Source: a bacterium
GTDB taxonomy: Bacteria > Patescibacteriota > Patescibacteriia > PEXW01
Direction of reading: 5' to 3'
Length of the DNA stretch: 47,785 nucleotides
NCBI GenBank assembly: GCA_030689605.1
Contig: JAUYFT010000001.1
Span: 1-47,785, forward strand
This document shows, piece after piece, positions 1 to 8,149 of the stretch. Position 1 is the first letter of the stretch, and every line of letters begins with the position of its first letter. A program made the translations under genes and the position numbers. Below the pieces are notes generated by a model. The model ran no database searches. It was not told the DNA's origin and saw only the letters and a program-made list of their open reading frames with translations.

Positions 1-65
1 CTTTTACCCTTAGCCTTGAGCCAAGCCTGAAGGTGTTCCTCGAAAATGCCCTTTTTAGTTGCCAT
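1..65 (-). CDS. 5' end of a leftward gene, possibly a transposase (partial)
   Basis: An ATG at 65-63 on the minus strand opens a frame that runs without a stop off the window edge. It gives 21 residues beginning MATKKGIFEEH and rich in Lys and Glu. I recall similar starts (a short basic lead, then FEEHL..WL) in integrase-core transposases of Patescibacteria. The short direct repeats just upstream would fit a transposon end. That identity is inference from memory; only the open start is seen. Confidence 0.4.
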   Translation of the reverse strand, partial: MATKKGIFEEHLQAWLKAKGK

Positions 66-80
66 ATTCATATGGCAACA

Positions 81-136
81 CGGTAACCGATTTCTTATCT
101 ACTCGGGGGTTTTCGGTAACCTTTCTTGTTATCTAC
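81..136. repeat. Pair of 22-bp direct repeats upstream of the leftward gene
   Basis: CGGTAACC followed by a T-rich run and ATCTAC occurs at 81-101 and again at 114-136, a period of 33 bp with small differences. It lies just upstream of the leftward start at 65. Repeated subterminal motifs like this can be transposase-binding sites, but no second transposon end is visible in the window. Confidence 0.5.
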
Positions 137-146
137 AACGCTGCTA

Positions 147-175
147 TTGCAAAAATTCTTAAGACGTGGTATAAT
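147..175 (+). promoter_or_regulatory. Sigma70-like promoter for the subtilase gene
   Basis: TTGCAA (147-152) and TATAAT (170-175) are 17 bp apart. The -10 is a perfect consensus. It leaves a leader of about 125 nt before the ATG at 306. A second TATAAT at 249-254 has no good -35. Nothing else is seen in this 240-bp stretch. Confidence 0.6.
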
Positions 176-305
176 AGCTTCAGAAATCAAAGTAATACGC
201 ATACCATGCACAGCCAAGCGGTAGGGAATGGCTTTCGCTAACTAAACTTATAATTTCGGCGCTCCCCAGGGAGCGTTCGAGCTTTCGTCGTAATATAACG
301 CGCAT

Positions 306-3300
306 ATGCCAACGCCAAGTAAGGTTCCCGAGGGTAAGGGTAAGAAGGTTGAAGTGAAAACAAAGGTTGGAACGTATTCGGCGGTGCGTCTCTCAATGGT
401 CGTCATGACCGCGCTCGCCATGGTTAGCACGAGCGTTATTTTAGCCGCGCTCCTCATCCGCCTGGTGCCGGTGAAAGACAGCGGAAGTTCGGGAGCGGCT
501 GGCGCTAAAGTTTCCCGTTCTGCCGATGGGTACGTCACCGGAGAACTGCTGGTTAAATTTGCCGCGAATAGCACACAACTTTCGCGCACGCAGGCGGTAC
601 AGAAAGCCCTTCAGAAACCAGTGAACGTAAGTACGCTCACAACGGTTAAGAAACGACAAGGATTGAAGACAGTCACACAGACAGTTGAAACCATCGCCCA
701 GCGTGTAGCATCGTTGCAGAGCTTAAATCCGGTTGTTAGCAGCGCGATCCAGCTCGCCAGCACGTCGAATGCCATACGGGCGAAACGTGGAGTCACTGCC
801 GACGTTGCGGGAACGAGCAATGCCCTCCGCCAGTGGTATGTGCTTCGGATTACCCCGGCCACTGCCGACCTGAATCAAATTGCTACAGCCCTCCGCCAGC
901 AAACTGGGGTTGAGAAGGTGGAGACTGACCGTCGCGTCAACGTTGCTGCCACGCGTTCGCTCTCTAGCACCAGCGCCGGTGCAGCCGTGAAGCTGGCCGA
1001 GGCGCAGAAAGCAGCAAGCGTCCTGCCAGGCGACCTGAATCGTGATGGCATAGTTGATGGCAAGGATTTGCGGTTGCTCTCGAACTACCTCACCTCGACC
1101 GGGATCCAACCGACGAGCTTGGCCGGTGCGGATGTGAACCGCGACGGCGCAATTGACATTGCGGACTTATCTGCGCTGGTAGATATGCTCGCCACCCTGT
1201 TCCGCGTGCCGGCAAGCGACCTAACTGGTGATGGCATTGTGAACGCAGATGATATTAATTTCTTGACGAAGTATGTAGTTTCGAAGGGTCCTGCGCCGAG
1301 TCCACTCTCGAAAGCTGATTACAATGCTGACGGTGTGGTTGATCTTTCGGACTTAGCGCGCCTCATTGGGATGGTCTATAACAGTTCGGGGTACGAGGCG
1401 CTGAACTACGGGAAAGGCGACGCGAACGCAGACGGGGTGGTGGACAACCGCGACCTTGACTACCTCATCGCGTATCTTAGCGGCAAGGGTCCGGCTCCCG
1501 TCCCGCTCGGTTTAGCCGACATGGATCTTAATGGAAAAGTAGACCTGACTGACTTAAGTTACCTCATGAGCATCTTGTTTGCTGATACTGACGATGTTAC
1601 CGCAGCAGTTATCATCATTTCTGATAGTACGACAACGAGCGTCGCACCAGTTTCTGCGGATGGAGTAAGCGTGCAACCAGTCGTTTTGCCGACGTACCTT
1701 TTGGGCGATAGCAACGCCGATGGTCGCGTGAGTACGGCTGACGTGGCCTACTTGGCTGCGTACATCTACCAGAAAGGCTCAATGCCAAACCCGCTTGGCC
1801 GTGCAGATTTAAACTTTGATGGCGTGCTCGATCTCTCTGATTTTTCCCGCATGGTAAAGCTCGTGTTCGACCAGCTGAAAGCACGCGTGGCACTGGCCGA
1901 CTTGAACGGGGACGGCGTGGTGAATAATGCTGACCTTACGTATTTGTCGAACTACTTAACCGGCAAAGGTCCAGCCCCAGACCTAACGAAAGCCGATGTT
2001 GATGCGAACGGGCGCGTCGACCTTACCGACCTTTCGATCATGGGGGAATTCGTCTATCAAACTTCTACTCCGCCTGTCTGCGCAGACGTGCGCACCGTTG
2101 GAGTAACTACGTTCCTGAATGGGGACGTGAATGCGAATGGCAGCGTTACCACGGCCGACCTCAACGCGCTGGGTAGCATTATTTACGCGAATGCAGCCAT
2201 GCCAACACTACAGGAGCGTGCAGACGTCAACTGTGACAAAGTGGTAACCCCGACGGATGTCCTGGCGCTCGATGCCCGGCTGAATAATACTGCAGTGCTT
2301 ACCCTCCCGGGTGATGCAAATAGTGACGGTGCCGTCAACGCCAGCGACATTGCGGTGAGCGAGGATACGCCCACGGATGTCAACGGTGATGGCAGTGCAG
2401 ACATACGTGATACGTACACGCTCGTGAAATTACTTAAACTTAATCGCGTGATGAACGCGCTGCCGGATCTTGATGCAGATGGCAAGATTGATTGGTCTGA
2501 TGCACGTATTCTCGTTAATGGCGTATTCACCTCGGGCGCCGCGGCGCTCTCAAGCACCGCTGACGTTAATGGCGACGGGACGATTGACGCCGCAGATGCC
2601 TTCTCGTTCGTAAGCGCCCTGGGTGCCAAGCAGTCTACGACGAGTGTCCTCGCGGGCGATGCCAACGCGGACAACCTGGTGGACTGCCGCGACGTGCAGT
2701 ACTTGCATGGGGTGTACTTTAAGAAAACGCCTGCGCCCAACCCGGCGACTCGAGGAGACGTGAATGGTGATGGCGTTGCAAATCTCGCCGATGCAATCCT
2801 CTTGGCGCAGCGTGCCTGCCCGGCAACCGGGGGTGGCGTCCGGTCGGGTGATATCCTGGTGGCCGTGCTGGATAGTGGCGCGCAGGTGAAGGATGCTGAT
2901 GTGCGGGCCGTACTTGCCCCTTCGAAAGAGACAGCAATGAATGCCAAAGATGATGATAAGAACGGCTACATTGATGACGTTGGTGGGTACACGGCACTTC
3001 CCGGTCGCCAGACCACCCAGGACTGCCACGGGCATGGTTCCGCGATTTCCACGGTCGTCGCCGGGAAAACGGGCATTGCCTCATTTGCCCGTATCCTCCC
3101 GGTTCAAGTTGTGGACTGTAAAGGGAGTGGTACCGCACTCACCGTGGCGCAAGGCTTGGTGTATGCCACCGTGCGCGGGGCTGACCTTAGTCTAGTGCCG
3201 CTTAGCGGGGTTGGGTCATCAGCGTTGCTGGCGGATGTGGTGAAGTACGCGAAAGCGCAGGGCATGCTAGTCATCAGCTCGGCCGGGAACGATGCGACGG

Positions 3301-3602
3301 CTATGTCCAGAGTATTTCCGGGCAGCATCGCAGGCGTGTTAAGTGTCGGGGCAACGGTGGCGAATGGGAAGTCACTGGCCGCGTACAGTAACACCGGTGC
3401 TCGTGTATATGCTCCTGGCAGCGCTAGCGGTGTGAAGTTTGAAGGTACTTCGATTAGCTCTGCGTACGTAACCGGGGCGGCTGCCTTGGCACTCGGGAAA
3501 ACGCCGACGCTCACCGTGCAGCAACTAGAGGCGAAGCTTGCGCCGATTGTGGTTAACCCTAAGAATGGGAATGTCCTTGACGCCCTAAAGGCAGTGCAGT
3601 AA
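306..3602 (+). CDS. Membrane-anchored subtilisin-like (S8) protease with nine dockerin-like modules
   Basis: This 1098-residue protein has a basic N-terminus and a membrane segment at about 31-54, so the bulk should be outside the cell. A fervidolysin-like propeptide region follows (YVTGELLVKF near 76). About residues 242-837 hold nine dockerin type I-like units, each with two Asp/Asn-rich calcium loops of the form GDxNxDGxVxxxDL. The seventh unit is shortened. The S8 catalytic domain is C-terminal: Asp856 (LDSG), His910 (GHGS), oxyanion Asn995 (SAGN) and Ser1049 (GTS) are all present, so the enzyme looks active. Dockerins usually bind cohesins and usually sit at a terminus. Here the array separates propeptide from catalytic domain and may act as a calcium-stiffened stalk. 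No cohesin is visible in the window. Function is inferred from the domains. Confidence 0.85.
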   Translation: MPTPSKVPEGKGKKVEVKTKVGTYSAVRLSMVVMTALAMVSTSVILAALLIRLVPVKDSGSSGAAGAKVSRSADGYVTGELLVKFAANSTQLSRTQAVQKALQKPVNVSTLTTVKKRQGLKTVTQTVETIAQRVASLQSLNPVVSSAIQLASTSNAIRAKRGVTADVAGTSNALRQWYVLRITPATADLNQIATALRQQTGVEKVETDRRVNVAATRSLSSTSAGAAVKLAEAQKAASVLPGDLNRDGIVDGKDLRLLSNYLTSTGIQPTSLAGADVNRDGAIDIADLSALVDMLATLFRVPASDLTGDGIVNADDINFLTKYVVSKGPAPSPLSKADYNADGVVDLSDLARLIGMVYNSSGYEALNYGKGDANADGVVDNRDLDYLIAYLSGKGPAPVPLGLADMDLNGKVDLTDLSYLMSILFADTDDVTAAVIIISDSTTTSVAPVSADGVSVQPVVLPTYLLGDSNADGRVSTADVAYLAAYIYQKGSMPNPLGRADLNFDGVLDLSDFSRMVKLVFDQLKARVALADLNGDGVVNNADLTYLSNYLTGKGPAPDLTKADVDANGRVDLTDLSIMGEFVYQTSTPPVCADVRTVGVTTFLNGDVNANGSVTTADLNALGSIIYANAAMPTLQERADVNCDKVVTPTDVLALDARLNNTAVLTLPGDANSDGAVNASDIAVSEDTPTDVNGDGSADIRDTYTLVKLLKLNRVMNALPDLDADGKIDWSDARILVNGVFTSGAAALSSTADVNGDGTIDAADAFSFVSALGAKQSTTSVLAGDANADNLVDCRDVQYLHGVYFKKTPAPNPATRGDVNGDGVANLADAILLAQRACPATGGGVRSGDILVAVLDSGAQVKDADVRAVLAPSKETAMNAKDDDKNGYIDDVGGYTALPGRQTTQDCHGHGSAISTVVAGKTGIASFARILPVQVVDCKGSGTALTVAQGLVYATVRGADLSLVPLSGVGSSALLADVVKYAKAQGMLVISSAGNDATAMSRVFPGSIAGVLSVGATVANGKSLAAYSNTGARVYAPGSASGVKFEGTSISSAYVTGAAALALGKTPTLTVQQLEAKLAPIVVNPKNGNVLDALKAVQ

Positions 3603-3612
3603 TACTATCGCT

Positions 3613-3756
3613 ATGCCAAGTATTACTACCCAAATTAAGCAAGGCACGAAGCTTACCGTGGGTGCCAAGGTGACTATCGGCATTGCCGTCATTGCCGTCG
3701 TCGCCCTGGGTGTAACCCTCGGGTTTGCGGTCTACCTCGGCGGTTTCGCCAACTAG
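3613..3756 (+). CDS. 47-residue single-pass membrane peptide
   Basis: The frame opens 10 nt after the protease stop and ends in TAG just before a terminator hairpin. It encodes a short polar start (MPSITTQIKQ), then a hydrophobic Gly/Val/Ile/Ala segment at about 19-43. Tight spacing and the terminator that follows suggest it is the second gene of a unit with the subtilase. I do not recognise a family. It could be a small partner or anchor of the protease, but that is only context. Confidence 0.5.
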   Translation: MPSITTQIKQGTKLTVGAKVTIGIAVIAVVALGVTLGFAVYLGGFAN

Positions 3757-3770
3757 ACTCATGTTAAAGC

Positions 3771-3804
3771 AGAACGCCTGTCCCAGGAATGGGGCAGGCG
3801 TTCT
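3771..3804. terminator. Hairpin terminator between convergent genes
   Basis: Two 14-nt arms (3771-3784 and 3791-3804) pair fully with one G-U and a 6-nt loop. The structure sits between the plus-strand peptide gene and the end of thrS on the minus strand. Neither side has a long T run, so it may act as a bidirectional but weak terminator. Confidence 0.6.
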
Positions 3805-3833
3805 GGTTAGTCTAGCGTACTGACAAGCGGCAC

Positions 3834-5633
3834 CTACTTCTTCGTCTTGGTCTGGATTTTTTTTAGCAGCTCGGCGATGAATGACTTCTTTGCCACCACA
3901 GCAAGTTTTTCCTTGCCCCGCTCGCGGACGTGGAGCTTGGGTGACTTCAGTTCCTTATCACCAATCACTAGCATGTACGGCGTCTTTTGCTTCTCGGCCG
4001 TGCGGATGCTCTTGCCCACAGACTGGTCAGCCGTGAATACGTCGACGCGCAATCCTGCCTCGCGTAGCTCCTTGCCCAGCTTCTGGCAGGCTTTCTCGTG
4101 CTTCAGGCCGACGGGGATAACGACCACCTGCACGGGGGAAAGCCACAAGGGCAGCTCGCCCGCGTAGTGCTCGATGAGGAAGGCAATGGTGCGCTCCAGG
4201 CAGCCAATGGACGAGCGGTGGATGACAATGGGCCGGTGCATCTTCCCGTCCTTACCCACGTACTCCAGGTTGAAGCGCTCGGGCATGACGAAGTCGTACT
4301 GGACCGTGAACGCAGATTCCTCTTGGCCGTTCACTTTCTTCATCTGCACGTCAATCTTCGGGCCGTAGAAGGCTGCTTCATTCTGGGCTTCGAAAAACGG
4401 CGTCTTCTGGCCTTTTAGCACTTTACGCAGAGCATCCTCGGCGCGTTCCCACGCCGCATCGTCCTTGTAATACTTTTTCGTATCCGTGCGATCGCCCAGG
4501 GAGAGGCGGTAGCGGTAGTCCACGCCCTTTTTCAAGCCCAGGGTTTGGTTCATCTCGTCAATGAGCTTGAGCACGTTGCTGATTTCTTTTTCCGCGTCCT
4601 CGGGCGCGACAAAGATGTGCGCGTCGGCCAGGGTGAACATGCGTACGCGCATGAGGCCGGTTAGCTCACCAGACTTTTCGTAGCGGAACTGGGAAGCTAG
4701 CTCGGCAAGGCGCAAGGGCAGATCGCGGTAGGAGTGCGGCTTGTCATTGTAGAGCATGAAGTGGTGCGGGCAGGTCATGGGCCGCAGGATGAGCTCGTCA
4801 TCGTCCACCTTCATGACTGGGTACATGGTGTCTTTGTAGTACGGGTAGTGGCCCGAGGTCTTGTACAGCTCCGTCTTCGCGAGCGGCGGGGTATAGACGT
4901 GCTGGTAGCCGTGGGCGAGCTCGGTATCCACAGTGTAGCGTTCCAGTTCGCGTCGGATGACCGAGCCCCGGGGCGTCAGGAGGGGTAGGCCCTTCCCCAC
5001 GCTGTCCGAGAACGTGAACAGATCCAAGTCTTGGCCGAGCTTGCGGTGGTCGCGCTTCTTGGCTTCTTCTTGCATCTTCAAGTACTCGTCGAGTTCGGTT
5101 TTCGTCAAAAAGGCCACGCCGTATACGCGCTGCAGCATGGGGTTTGCCTCGCTGCCGCGCCAGTACGCGCCCGCAATGTGCGTCAGTTTGAAAGCGTCCG
5201 CTGGGAGGTCCTTTGTGCTCTCTACGTGCCCGCCGCGGCAGAGGTCAATGAAGGTGCCGGTGGTGTAGGCGGTAATCGTTGCACTGGGTTTATTATTTGC
5301 ATTCTGGAGCTCATCAAAAACCGTCGTGCCTTTCGTTACCAGGTCGTGAATAAGTTCACGCTTAAATTGCTGCTTGGCGAATTTCTCTTTGGCCTGCGTT
5401 TCGGTAAGCTCTTCACGCTCGAACCCCAAGTTTTGGCCAATGCGTTTGCGCATGAGTTTTTCAAGTTTGGGTAGGTCTTGCGGCGTTAGGGGGCGGGGGA
5501 GCAGGAAGTCGTAGTAGAAGCCGTGTTCAATGGTCGGCCCGACGCCGAACTGCGCGTCTGGGAAAAGCTCCAGCACGCTGGCGGCGAGCAGGTGGGCGAG
5601 CGAATGGCGAATGCGGTCGAGTTGGTTAGCCAT
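3834..5633 (-). CDS. thrS: Threonyl-tRNA synthetase, lacking the TGS domain
   Basis: This class II synthetase charges tRNA-Thr with threonine in the cytoplasm. The 599-residue protein starts directly in the editing domain: His10 and His14 (HSLAH) plus Cys132 and His136 (CRGGH) form the deacylation site that clears Ser-tRNA. The catalytic core follows, with the zinc ligand Cys288 in MTCPHH. The C-terminal anticodon-binding domain carries SVGKSIR and ends in a Lys-rich tail. E. coli ThrRS is 642 residues; the missing part is the N-terminal TGS domain. The ATG at 5633 has a TATACT box 8 nt upstream, which suggests a leaderless mRNA. Two tRNA-Thr(GGT) genes lie near the other end of the window. 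Confidence 0.95.
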   Translation of the reverse strand: MANQLDRIRHSLAHLLAASVLELFPDAQFGVGPTIEHGFYYDFLLPRPLTPQDLPKLEKLMRKRIGQNLGFEREELTETQAKEKFAKQQFKRELIHDLVTKGTTVFDELQNANNKPSATITAYTTGTFIDLCRGGHVESTKDLPADAFKLTHIAGAYWRGSEANPMLQRVYGVAFLTKTELDEYLKMQEEAKKRDHRKLGQDLDLFTFSDSVGKGLPLLTPRGSVIRRELERYTVDTELAHGYQHVYTPPLAKTELYKTSGHYPYYKDTMYPVMKVDDDELILRPMTCPHHFMLYNDKPHSYRDLPLRLAELASQFRYEKSGELTGLMRVRMFTLADAHIFVAPEDAEKEISNVLKLIDEMNQTLGLKKGVDYRYRLSLGDRTDTKKYYKDDAAWERAEDALRKVLKGQKTPFFEAQNEAAFYGPKIDVQMKKVNGQEESAFTVQYDFVMPERFNLEYVGKDGKMHRPIVIHRSSIGCLERTIAFLIEHYAGELPLWLSPVQVVVIPVGLKHEKACQKLGKELREAGLRVDVFTADQSVGKSIRTAEKQKTPYMLVIGDKELKSPKLHVRERGKEKLAVVAKKSFIAELLKKIQTKTKK

Positions 5634-5641
5634 AGATTGCT

Positions 5642-5671
5642 AGTATAGCCTGAATATTGGCAAATTCTCAA
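5642..5671 (-). promoter_or_regulatory. Promoter of thrS, leaderless type
   Basis: Read on the minus strand, TTGAGA (5671-5666) and TATACT (5647-5642) are 18 bp apart. The -10 ends 8 nt before the thrS ATG, so transcription should start at or within a base or two of the start codon. Confidence 0.6.
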
Positions 5672-5705
5672 ATTCCCTCGCGTGCGTTGCATGAGGGTTT
5701 TGTTT

Positions 5706-5803
5706 GTCTTTGCGAGGGGCGTAATCGACCCGAAGCAATCTTGCTAACCATTGGATTACGCAAGATTGCCACGCCCCTCGTTTGGCTCGGGGCCCGCAAT
5801 GAC
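5706..5803. repeat. 98-bp MITE-like palindromic intergenic repeat
   Basis: The element starts GTCTTTGCGAG and ends GCCCGCAATGAC, so its ends are inverted copies of GTCNTTGCG. Inside, GAGGGGCGT and ACGCCCCTC pair, as do GCAATCTTG and CAAGATTGC. It fills the gap between the thrS promoter and the baseplate-like gene. A related element with GTCAT ends and an internal AAGATT core lies at 26321-26440. Confidence 0.6.
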
Positions 5804-5811
5804 AATTGAGA

Positions 5812-7023
5812 CTACTTCGCCCGCGTTACTTCCAGTTGCAGGTCGTTGGCACTGGAAGGCACGCGGCGGTTCCAGAATGGCGTGAGTGCGACGACGACGT
5901 TCGACGCCGCTTTCTCCTGGGCAAGGAGTGCACGCACTTCGTCGGCGGTTTTGCCAGCGAAGGTTGCTTGCTGCAGGAGCCGGTGGGCAGGAGCGGGGAC
6001 TGTTGTTCCACGAGCGATGAGCGTCACGTCGGCGCGTTGTTTTTTTGTGTCGGTGCTCTTCAGTGTGTAACCGAACGTCGATGGGTTTACGGAGAGCAAT
6101 TGCAGGTCGGGGGAGAGGGAAGTCGTTAGCAGGGCAGTCGCGCTGTCCGTAAGCTTCGTGGAATCCACGGTGACGGCCGTCGTTTTAACCGTGAGTGTGA
6201 GTGTGTACGTCGTTGCCTTATCACCAATGGCTGGTCCAGTCCGCTTCACCGTCGTGGCGTCGACCATGCCGGGGTAGAGCGTGCGACCAGTCGGGACGAG
6301 ATTCTGGAGGTCGGGAAGAGCTTGGGCGATCGCTTCTTGCAGAAGTACTTGTTCAGCATTTGCCAGTTCATTAGCGGTTAGACCCGGAGTTGTTGATGTA
6401 GTTGCCGCCTGGCTTTCACCGTGGAAGTTTTCTGTTGATACGCCGGTAATTTTATCCTGCAACCCAGCCCACAGTGCGGGCAGGATGAAGGTGGTGCCTT
6501 TCGGAAGCGCGCCTTTCTCACCGGCAACGTCTCCCATAACTTCGGTGGTGACCGAGCCACCGACCGGGACGTCCACGCGTTGCTGGGTGCGGAAGATTTG
6601 GCCATCGGGTGACTTAAGCCGAGTGCCCGCGATGAGCGGCTGGGCTTTGCTGTAACGGTTGTAAATAGTAACTTTGCCGCGTGCTTTGCCGGTGAAGGTC
6701 GTAACTGTTGGCGTTGATGGTACTGGTTGCGGTGTCGTTGCTTTGGTTTCGGCGGTGAAGATTTTGCTCACCTCAACACTCTTTTCTAAGAACGCAGCAG
6801 GAATATCGTCACCCGTTGGCGCTGCGGCTACCGTTAGGGTCGTCGTACTCTCGACCGGTTGCGGCGTCCAGGTGAAGGCAATGCGGCTCTTGCCCGTGGC
6901 GAGGAAGAGCACACCGGCGAATAGCACGGCCGCCGCGACCACGAACGCAATGACCCACACGCGTTGGCGGGGGGTGGTGGTGTGGTGCTGGTGGGTTTCG
7001 TGCTTTTCGGCGTGCTTGGCCAT
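5812..7023 (-). CDS. Baseplate J-like membrane protein
   Basis: The 403-residue product starts at the ATG at 7023 (MAKHAEKHE), with a His/Thr-rich cytoplasmic lead, a membrane segment at about 24-43, and a large external part. Residues from about 115 (GKVTIYNRYS, then LIAGTRLKSPDG, VPVGGS and AGEKGALPKGT) resemble the baseplate J/gp47 fold that I associate with conserved Patescibacteria membrane proteins. The function in these cells is not known. A longer frame starting at 7101 exists, but it would read through the duplicated spacer. The first codons and the upstream region are copied at 8150-8239 beside dnaE, so this gene probably once lay directly downstream of dnaE. Confidence 0.65.
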   Translation of the reverse strand: MAKHAEKHETHQHHTTTPRQRVWVIAFVVAAAVLFAGVLFLATGKSRIAFTWTPQPVESTTTLTVAAAPTGDDIPAAFLEKSVEVSKIFTAETKATTPQPVPSTPTVTTFTGKARGKVTIYNRYSKAQPLIAGTRLKSPDGQIFRTQQRVDVPVGGSVTTEVMGDVAGEKGALPKGTTFILPALWAGLQDKITGVSTENFHGESQAATTSTTPGLTANELANAEQVLLQEAIAQALPDLQNLVPTGRTLYPGMVDATTVKRTGPAIGDKATTYTLTLTVKTTAVTVDSTKLTDSATALLTTSLSPDLQLLSVNPSTFGYTLKSTDTKKQRADVTLIARGTTVPAPAHRLLQQATFAGKTADEVRALLAQEKAASNVVVALTPFWNRRVPSSANDLQLEVTRAK

Positions 7024-7080
7024 GGGGTTATTGTAGCACTGAACCGTTGCGTGGTCTTTCCTACTCGGTGTTACCGCCGC
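6991..7080. repeat. Copy A of a 90-bp direct repeat (baseplate gene start plus spacer)
   Basis: Bases 6991-7080 match 8150-8239 with two mismatches, and 7004-7080 match exactly over 77 bp. Copy A covers the first 11 codons of the baseplate-like gene and its upstream spacer. The pair brackets a 1.07-kb insertion. Confidence 0.9.
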
Positions 7081-7084
7081 GAGC

Positions 7085-7192
7085 ATGGGGGATAAGCTCA
7101 CGAACCGACCGAACGACTACACCTTTGGCAAGCGCAAGCTTCGCTGGCCGTGGATTGTCGCTGGTTGGCGCGTTTGCGATGCATACTTCTAG
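7085..7192 (+). pseudogene. Remnant of a DUF3048 gene (N-terminal 26 codons)
   Basis: An ATG at 7085 opens a 35-codon frame. Its first 26 residues (MGDKLTNRPNDYTFGKRK and on) closely match the start of the intact DUF3048 gene at 14963 (MGQKLTDRPSDYTFGKRK). Similarity stops at about 7165, inside what would be the membrane segment, and the frame ends at TAG 7190. This is a truncated copy left in the inserted segment, not a working gene. Confidence 0.75.
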
Positions 7193-7235
7193 TCCCGTTT
7201 GCGGCGCGTGATAGTATGGTGGGAGAGGCTTGATA

Positions 7236-7271
7236 CAAAACAAAAAGGGGGCACATTGTGTGCGCCCCCCA
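7236..7271 (-). terminator. Rho-independent terminator of the lipoprotein gene
   Basis: On the minus strand a G6 run and a CACA segment pair with TGTG and C5, with a small bulge. TTTTTGTTTT follows. It lies 26-60 nt past the stop of the lipoprotein gene at 7297. Confidence 0.75.
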
Positions 7272-7296
7272 TTTTGCTGATTGTAGTGGCGGGGAA

Positions 7297-7863
7297 TTAT
7301 TGGACTGAATTTTCCGCCCAAAGATCAGTAAAAAATGTCATTGATACGGTTTGCTGAATAGCATCAATATGTGCCTTGATCGGCAAAAGTTGACTCGAAC
7401 CATTGATGCGGATATCACAGGTGAAAACGTCACCCTCCGCGCCTCTGATAGTAATCCAGGCGTCTAAGGTACGATGTTTCCAGGTAGTACCCGGAATGGC
7501 ACGAGTGTTTGGAAGACACGACGTCTCTTTGAGTGCGCCGGCATTTTCGATTTGTTGAAGGTCAAGCGCTTCAGCAAACTGTTGGAATGCCGTTAAAGAA
7601 ACTACGGCCTGAAATTGATGGGATCCATCAATTCGTATATCGAATAGATATGCGCCACTATCGGCGTCACCCCTAGGGATGAGTACCGCATTTCGGTGCA
7701 AATCGGAGTATGACGCTCCGGCTATGAGAAGCGTAGTCGCGCTTGCCGTTGCGGGGGTGTTGATCTGGGGTTGCACCGCTGTCGGCGCGTGCCGCTGGCA
7801 AGCGATGATAATCCCCATGACTAGAAGGATACTTGCTAGCAGTACCACGAGACTTCGTTTCAT
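7297..7863 (-). CDS. Putative lipoprotein of unknown function
   Basis: The 188-residue protein begins with MKRS, a hydrophobic stretch and IIAC at about residues 19-22, which fits a lipobox with Cys22 as the lipidated residue. The mature part has no motif I recognise. It holds two similar strands (FDIRIDGSHQF and CDIRINGSSQL), so it may be an internal repeat of a beta-rich fold. AAGGAGG lies 4 nt before the ATG, an unusually strong ribosome binding site here. It follows the 39-codon gene by 13 nt and forms a two-gene unit with it, inside the insertion between dnaE and the baseplate-like gene. Confidence 0.7.
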   Translation of the reverse strand: MKRSLVVLLASILLVMGIIIACQRHAPTAVQPQINTPATASATTLLIAGASYSDLHRNAVLIPRGDADSGAYLFDIRIDGSHQFQAVVSLTAFQQFAEALDLQQIENAGALKETSCLPNTRAIPGTTWKHRTLDAWITIRGAEGDVFTCDIRINGSSQLLPIKAHIDAIQQTVSMTFFTDLWAENSVQ

Positions 7864-7876
7864 GTCGCCTCCTTGT

Positions 7877-7996
7877 TCATTTCAGTGTTTTCAGAGGGGT
7901 ATACTGCTCGCGTGCAGCGAGTACAACGGCGCCCTCTGGCGAGATATGCTCATTTGTGCATATCTCAGCAGCACGGATATACACGGATTCGTGCAT
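7877..7996 (-). CDS. 39-residue peptide upstream of the lipoprotein gene
   Basis: The frame starts MHESVYIRAAE at 7996 and stops with TGA at 7879-7877. AAGGAGG sits about 7 nt upstream of the start, as strong as the site of the next gene 13 nt downstream. A frame this small with such a ribosome site, in one unit with the lipoprotein, is probably translated. It has no membrane segment and no family I recognise. It could be a leader peptide whose translation affects the lipoprotein gene, or a small partner protein. Confidence 0.55.
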   Translation of the reverse strand: MHESVYIRAAEICTNEHISPEGAVVLAAREQYTPLKTLK

Positions 7997-8108
7997 GGTT
8001 TTTGCCTCCTTGTAAAGGCGGGTTAGGATTGTCAAAGAGCTACAATCAGCTATATGCACAGTAGCACCAGCTTACATTTTGTCAACTTGCCTCAGTGTCT
8101 AAAAACAG

Positions 8109-8139
8109 AAAATCATCCACATATGTTGGATGATTTTTT
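8109..8139. terminator. Bidirectional hairpin terminator after dnaE
   Basis: AAAATCATCC (8109-8118) pairs exactly with GGATGATTTT (8128-8137) around a 9-nt loop. Six T follow on the plus strand and TTTTCTGTTTTT on the minus strand. It lies about 90 nt past the dnaE stop. Confidence 0.75.
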
Positions 8140-8149
8140 GCTGGGAGTG

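Noticed and set aside
59-241. A 60-codon frame on the plus strand at the left end
   Set aside because: It overlaps the repeats, runs through the promoter of the subtilase gene, has no ribosome site and no family likeness.
2183-2947. A 254-residue minus-strand frame inside the subtilase gene
   Set aside because: It is the reverse shadow of the dockerin repeats, Ser/Ala/Thr-rich, and the plus-strand gene is certain.
7061-7321. An 86-codon minus-strand frame between the DUF3048 remnant and the lipoprotein
   Set aside because: It overlaps the terminator and the remnant, and shows no protein-like features.
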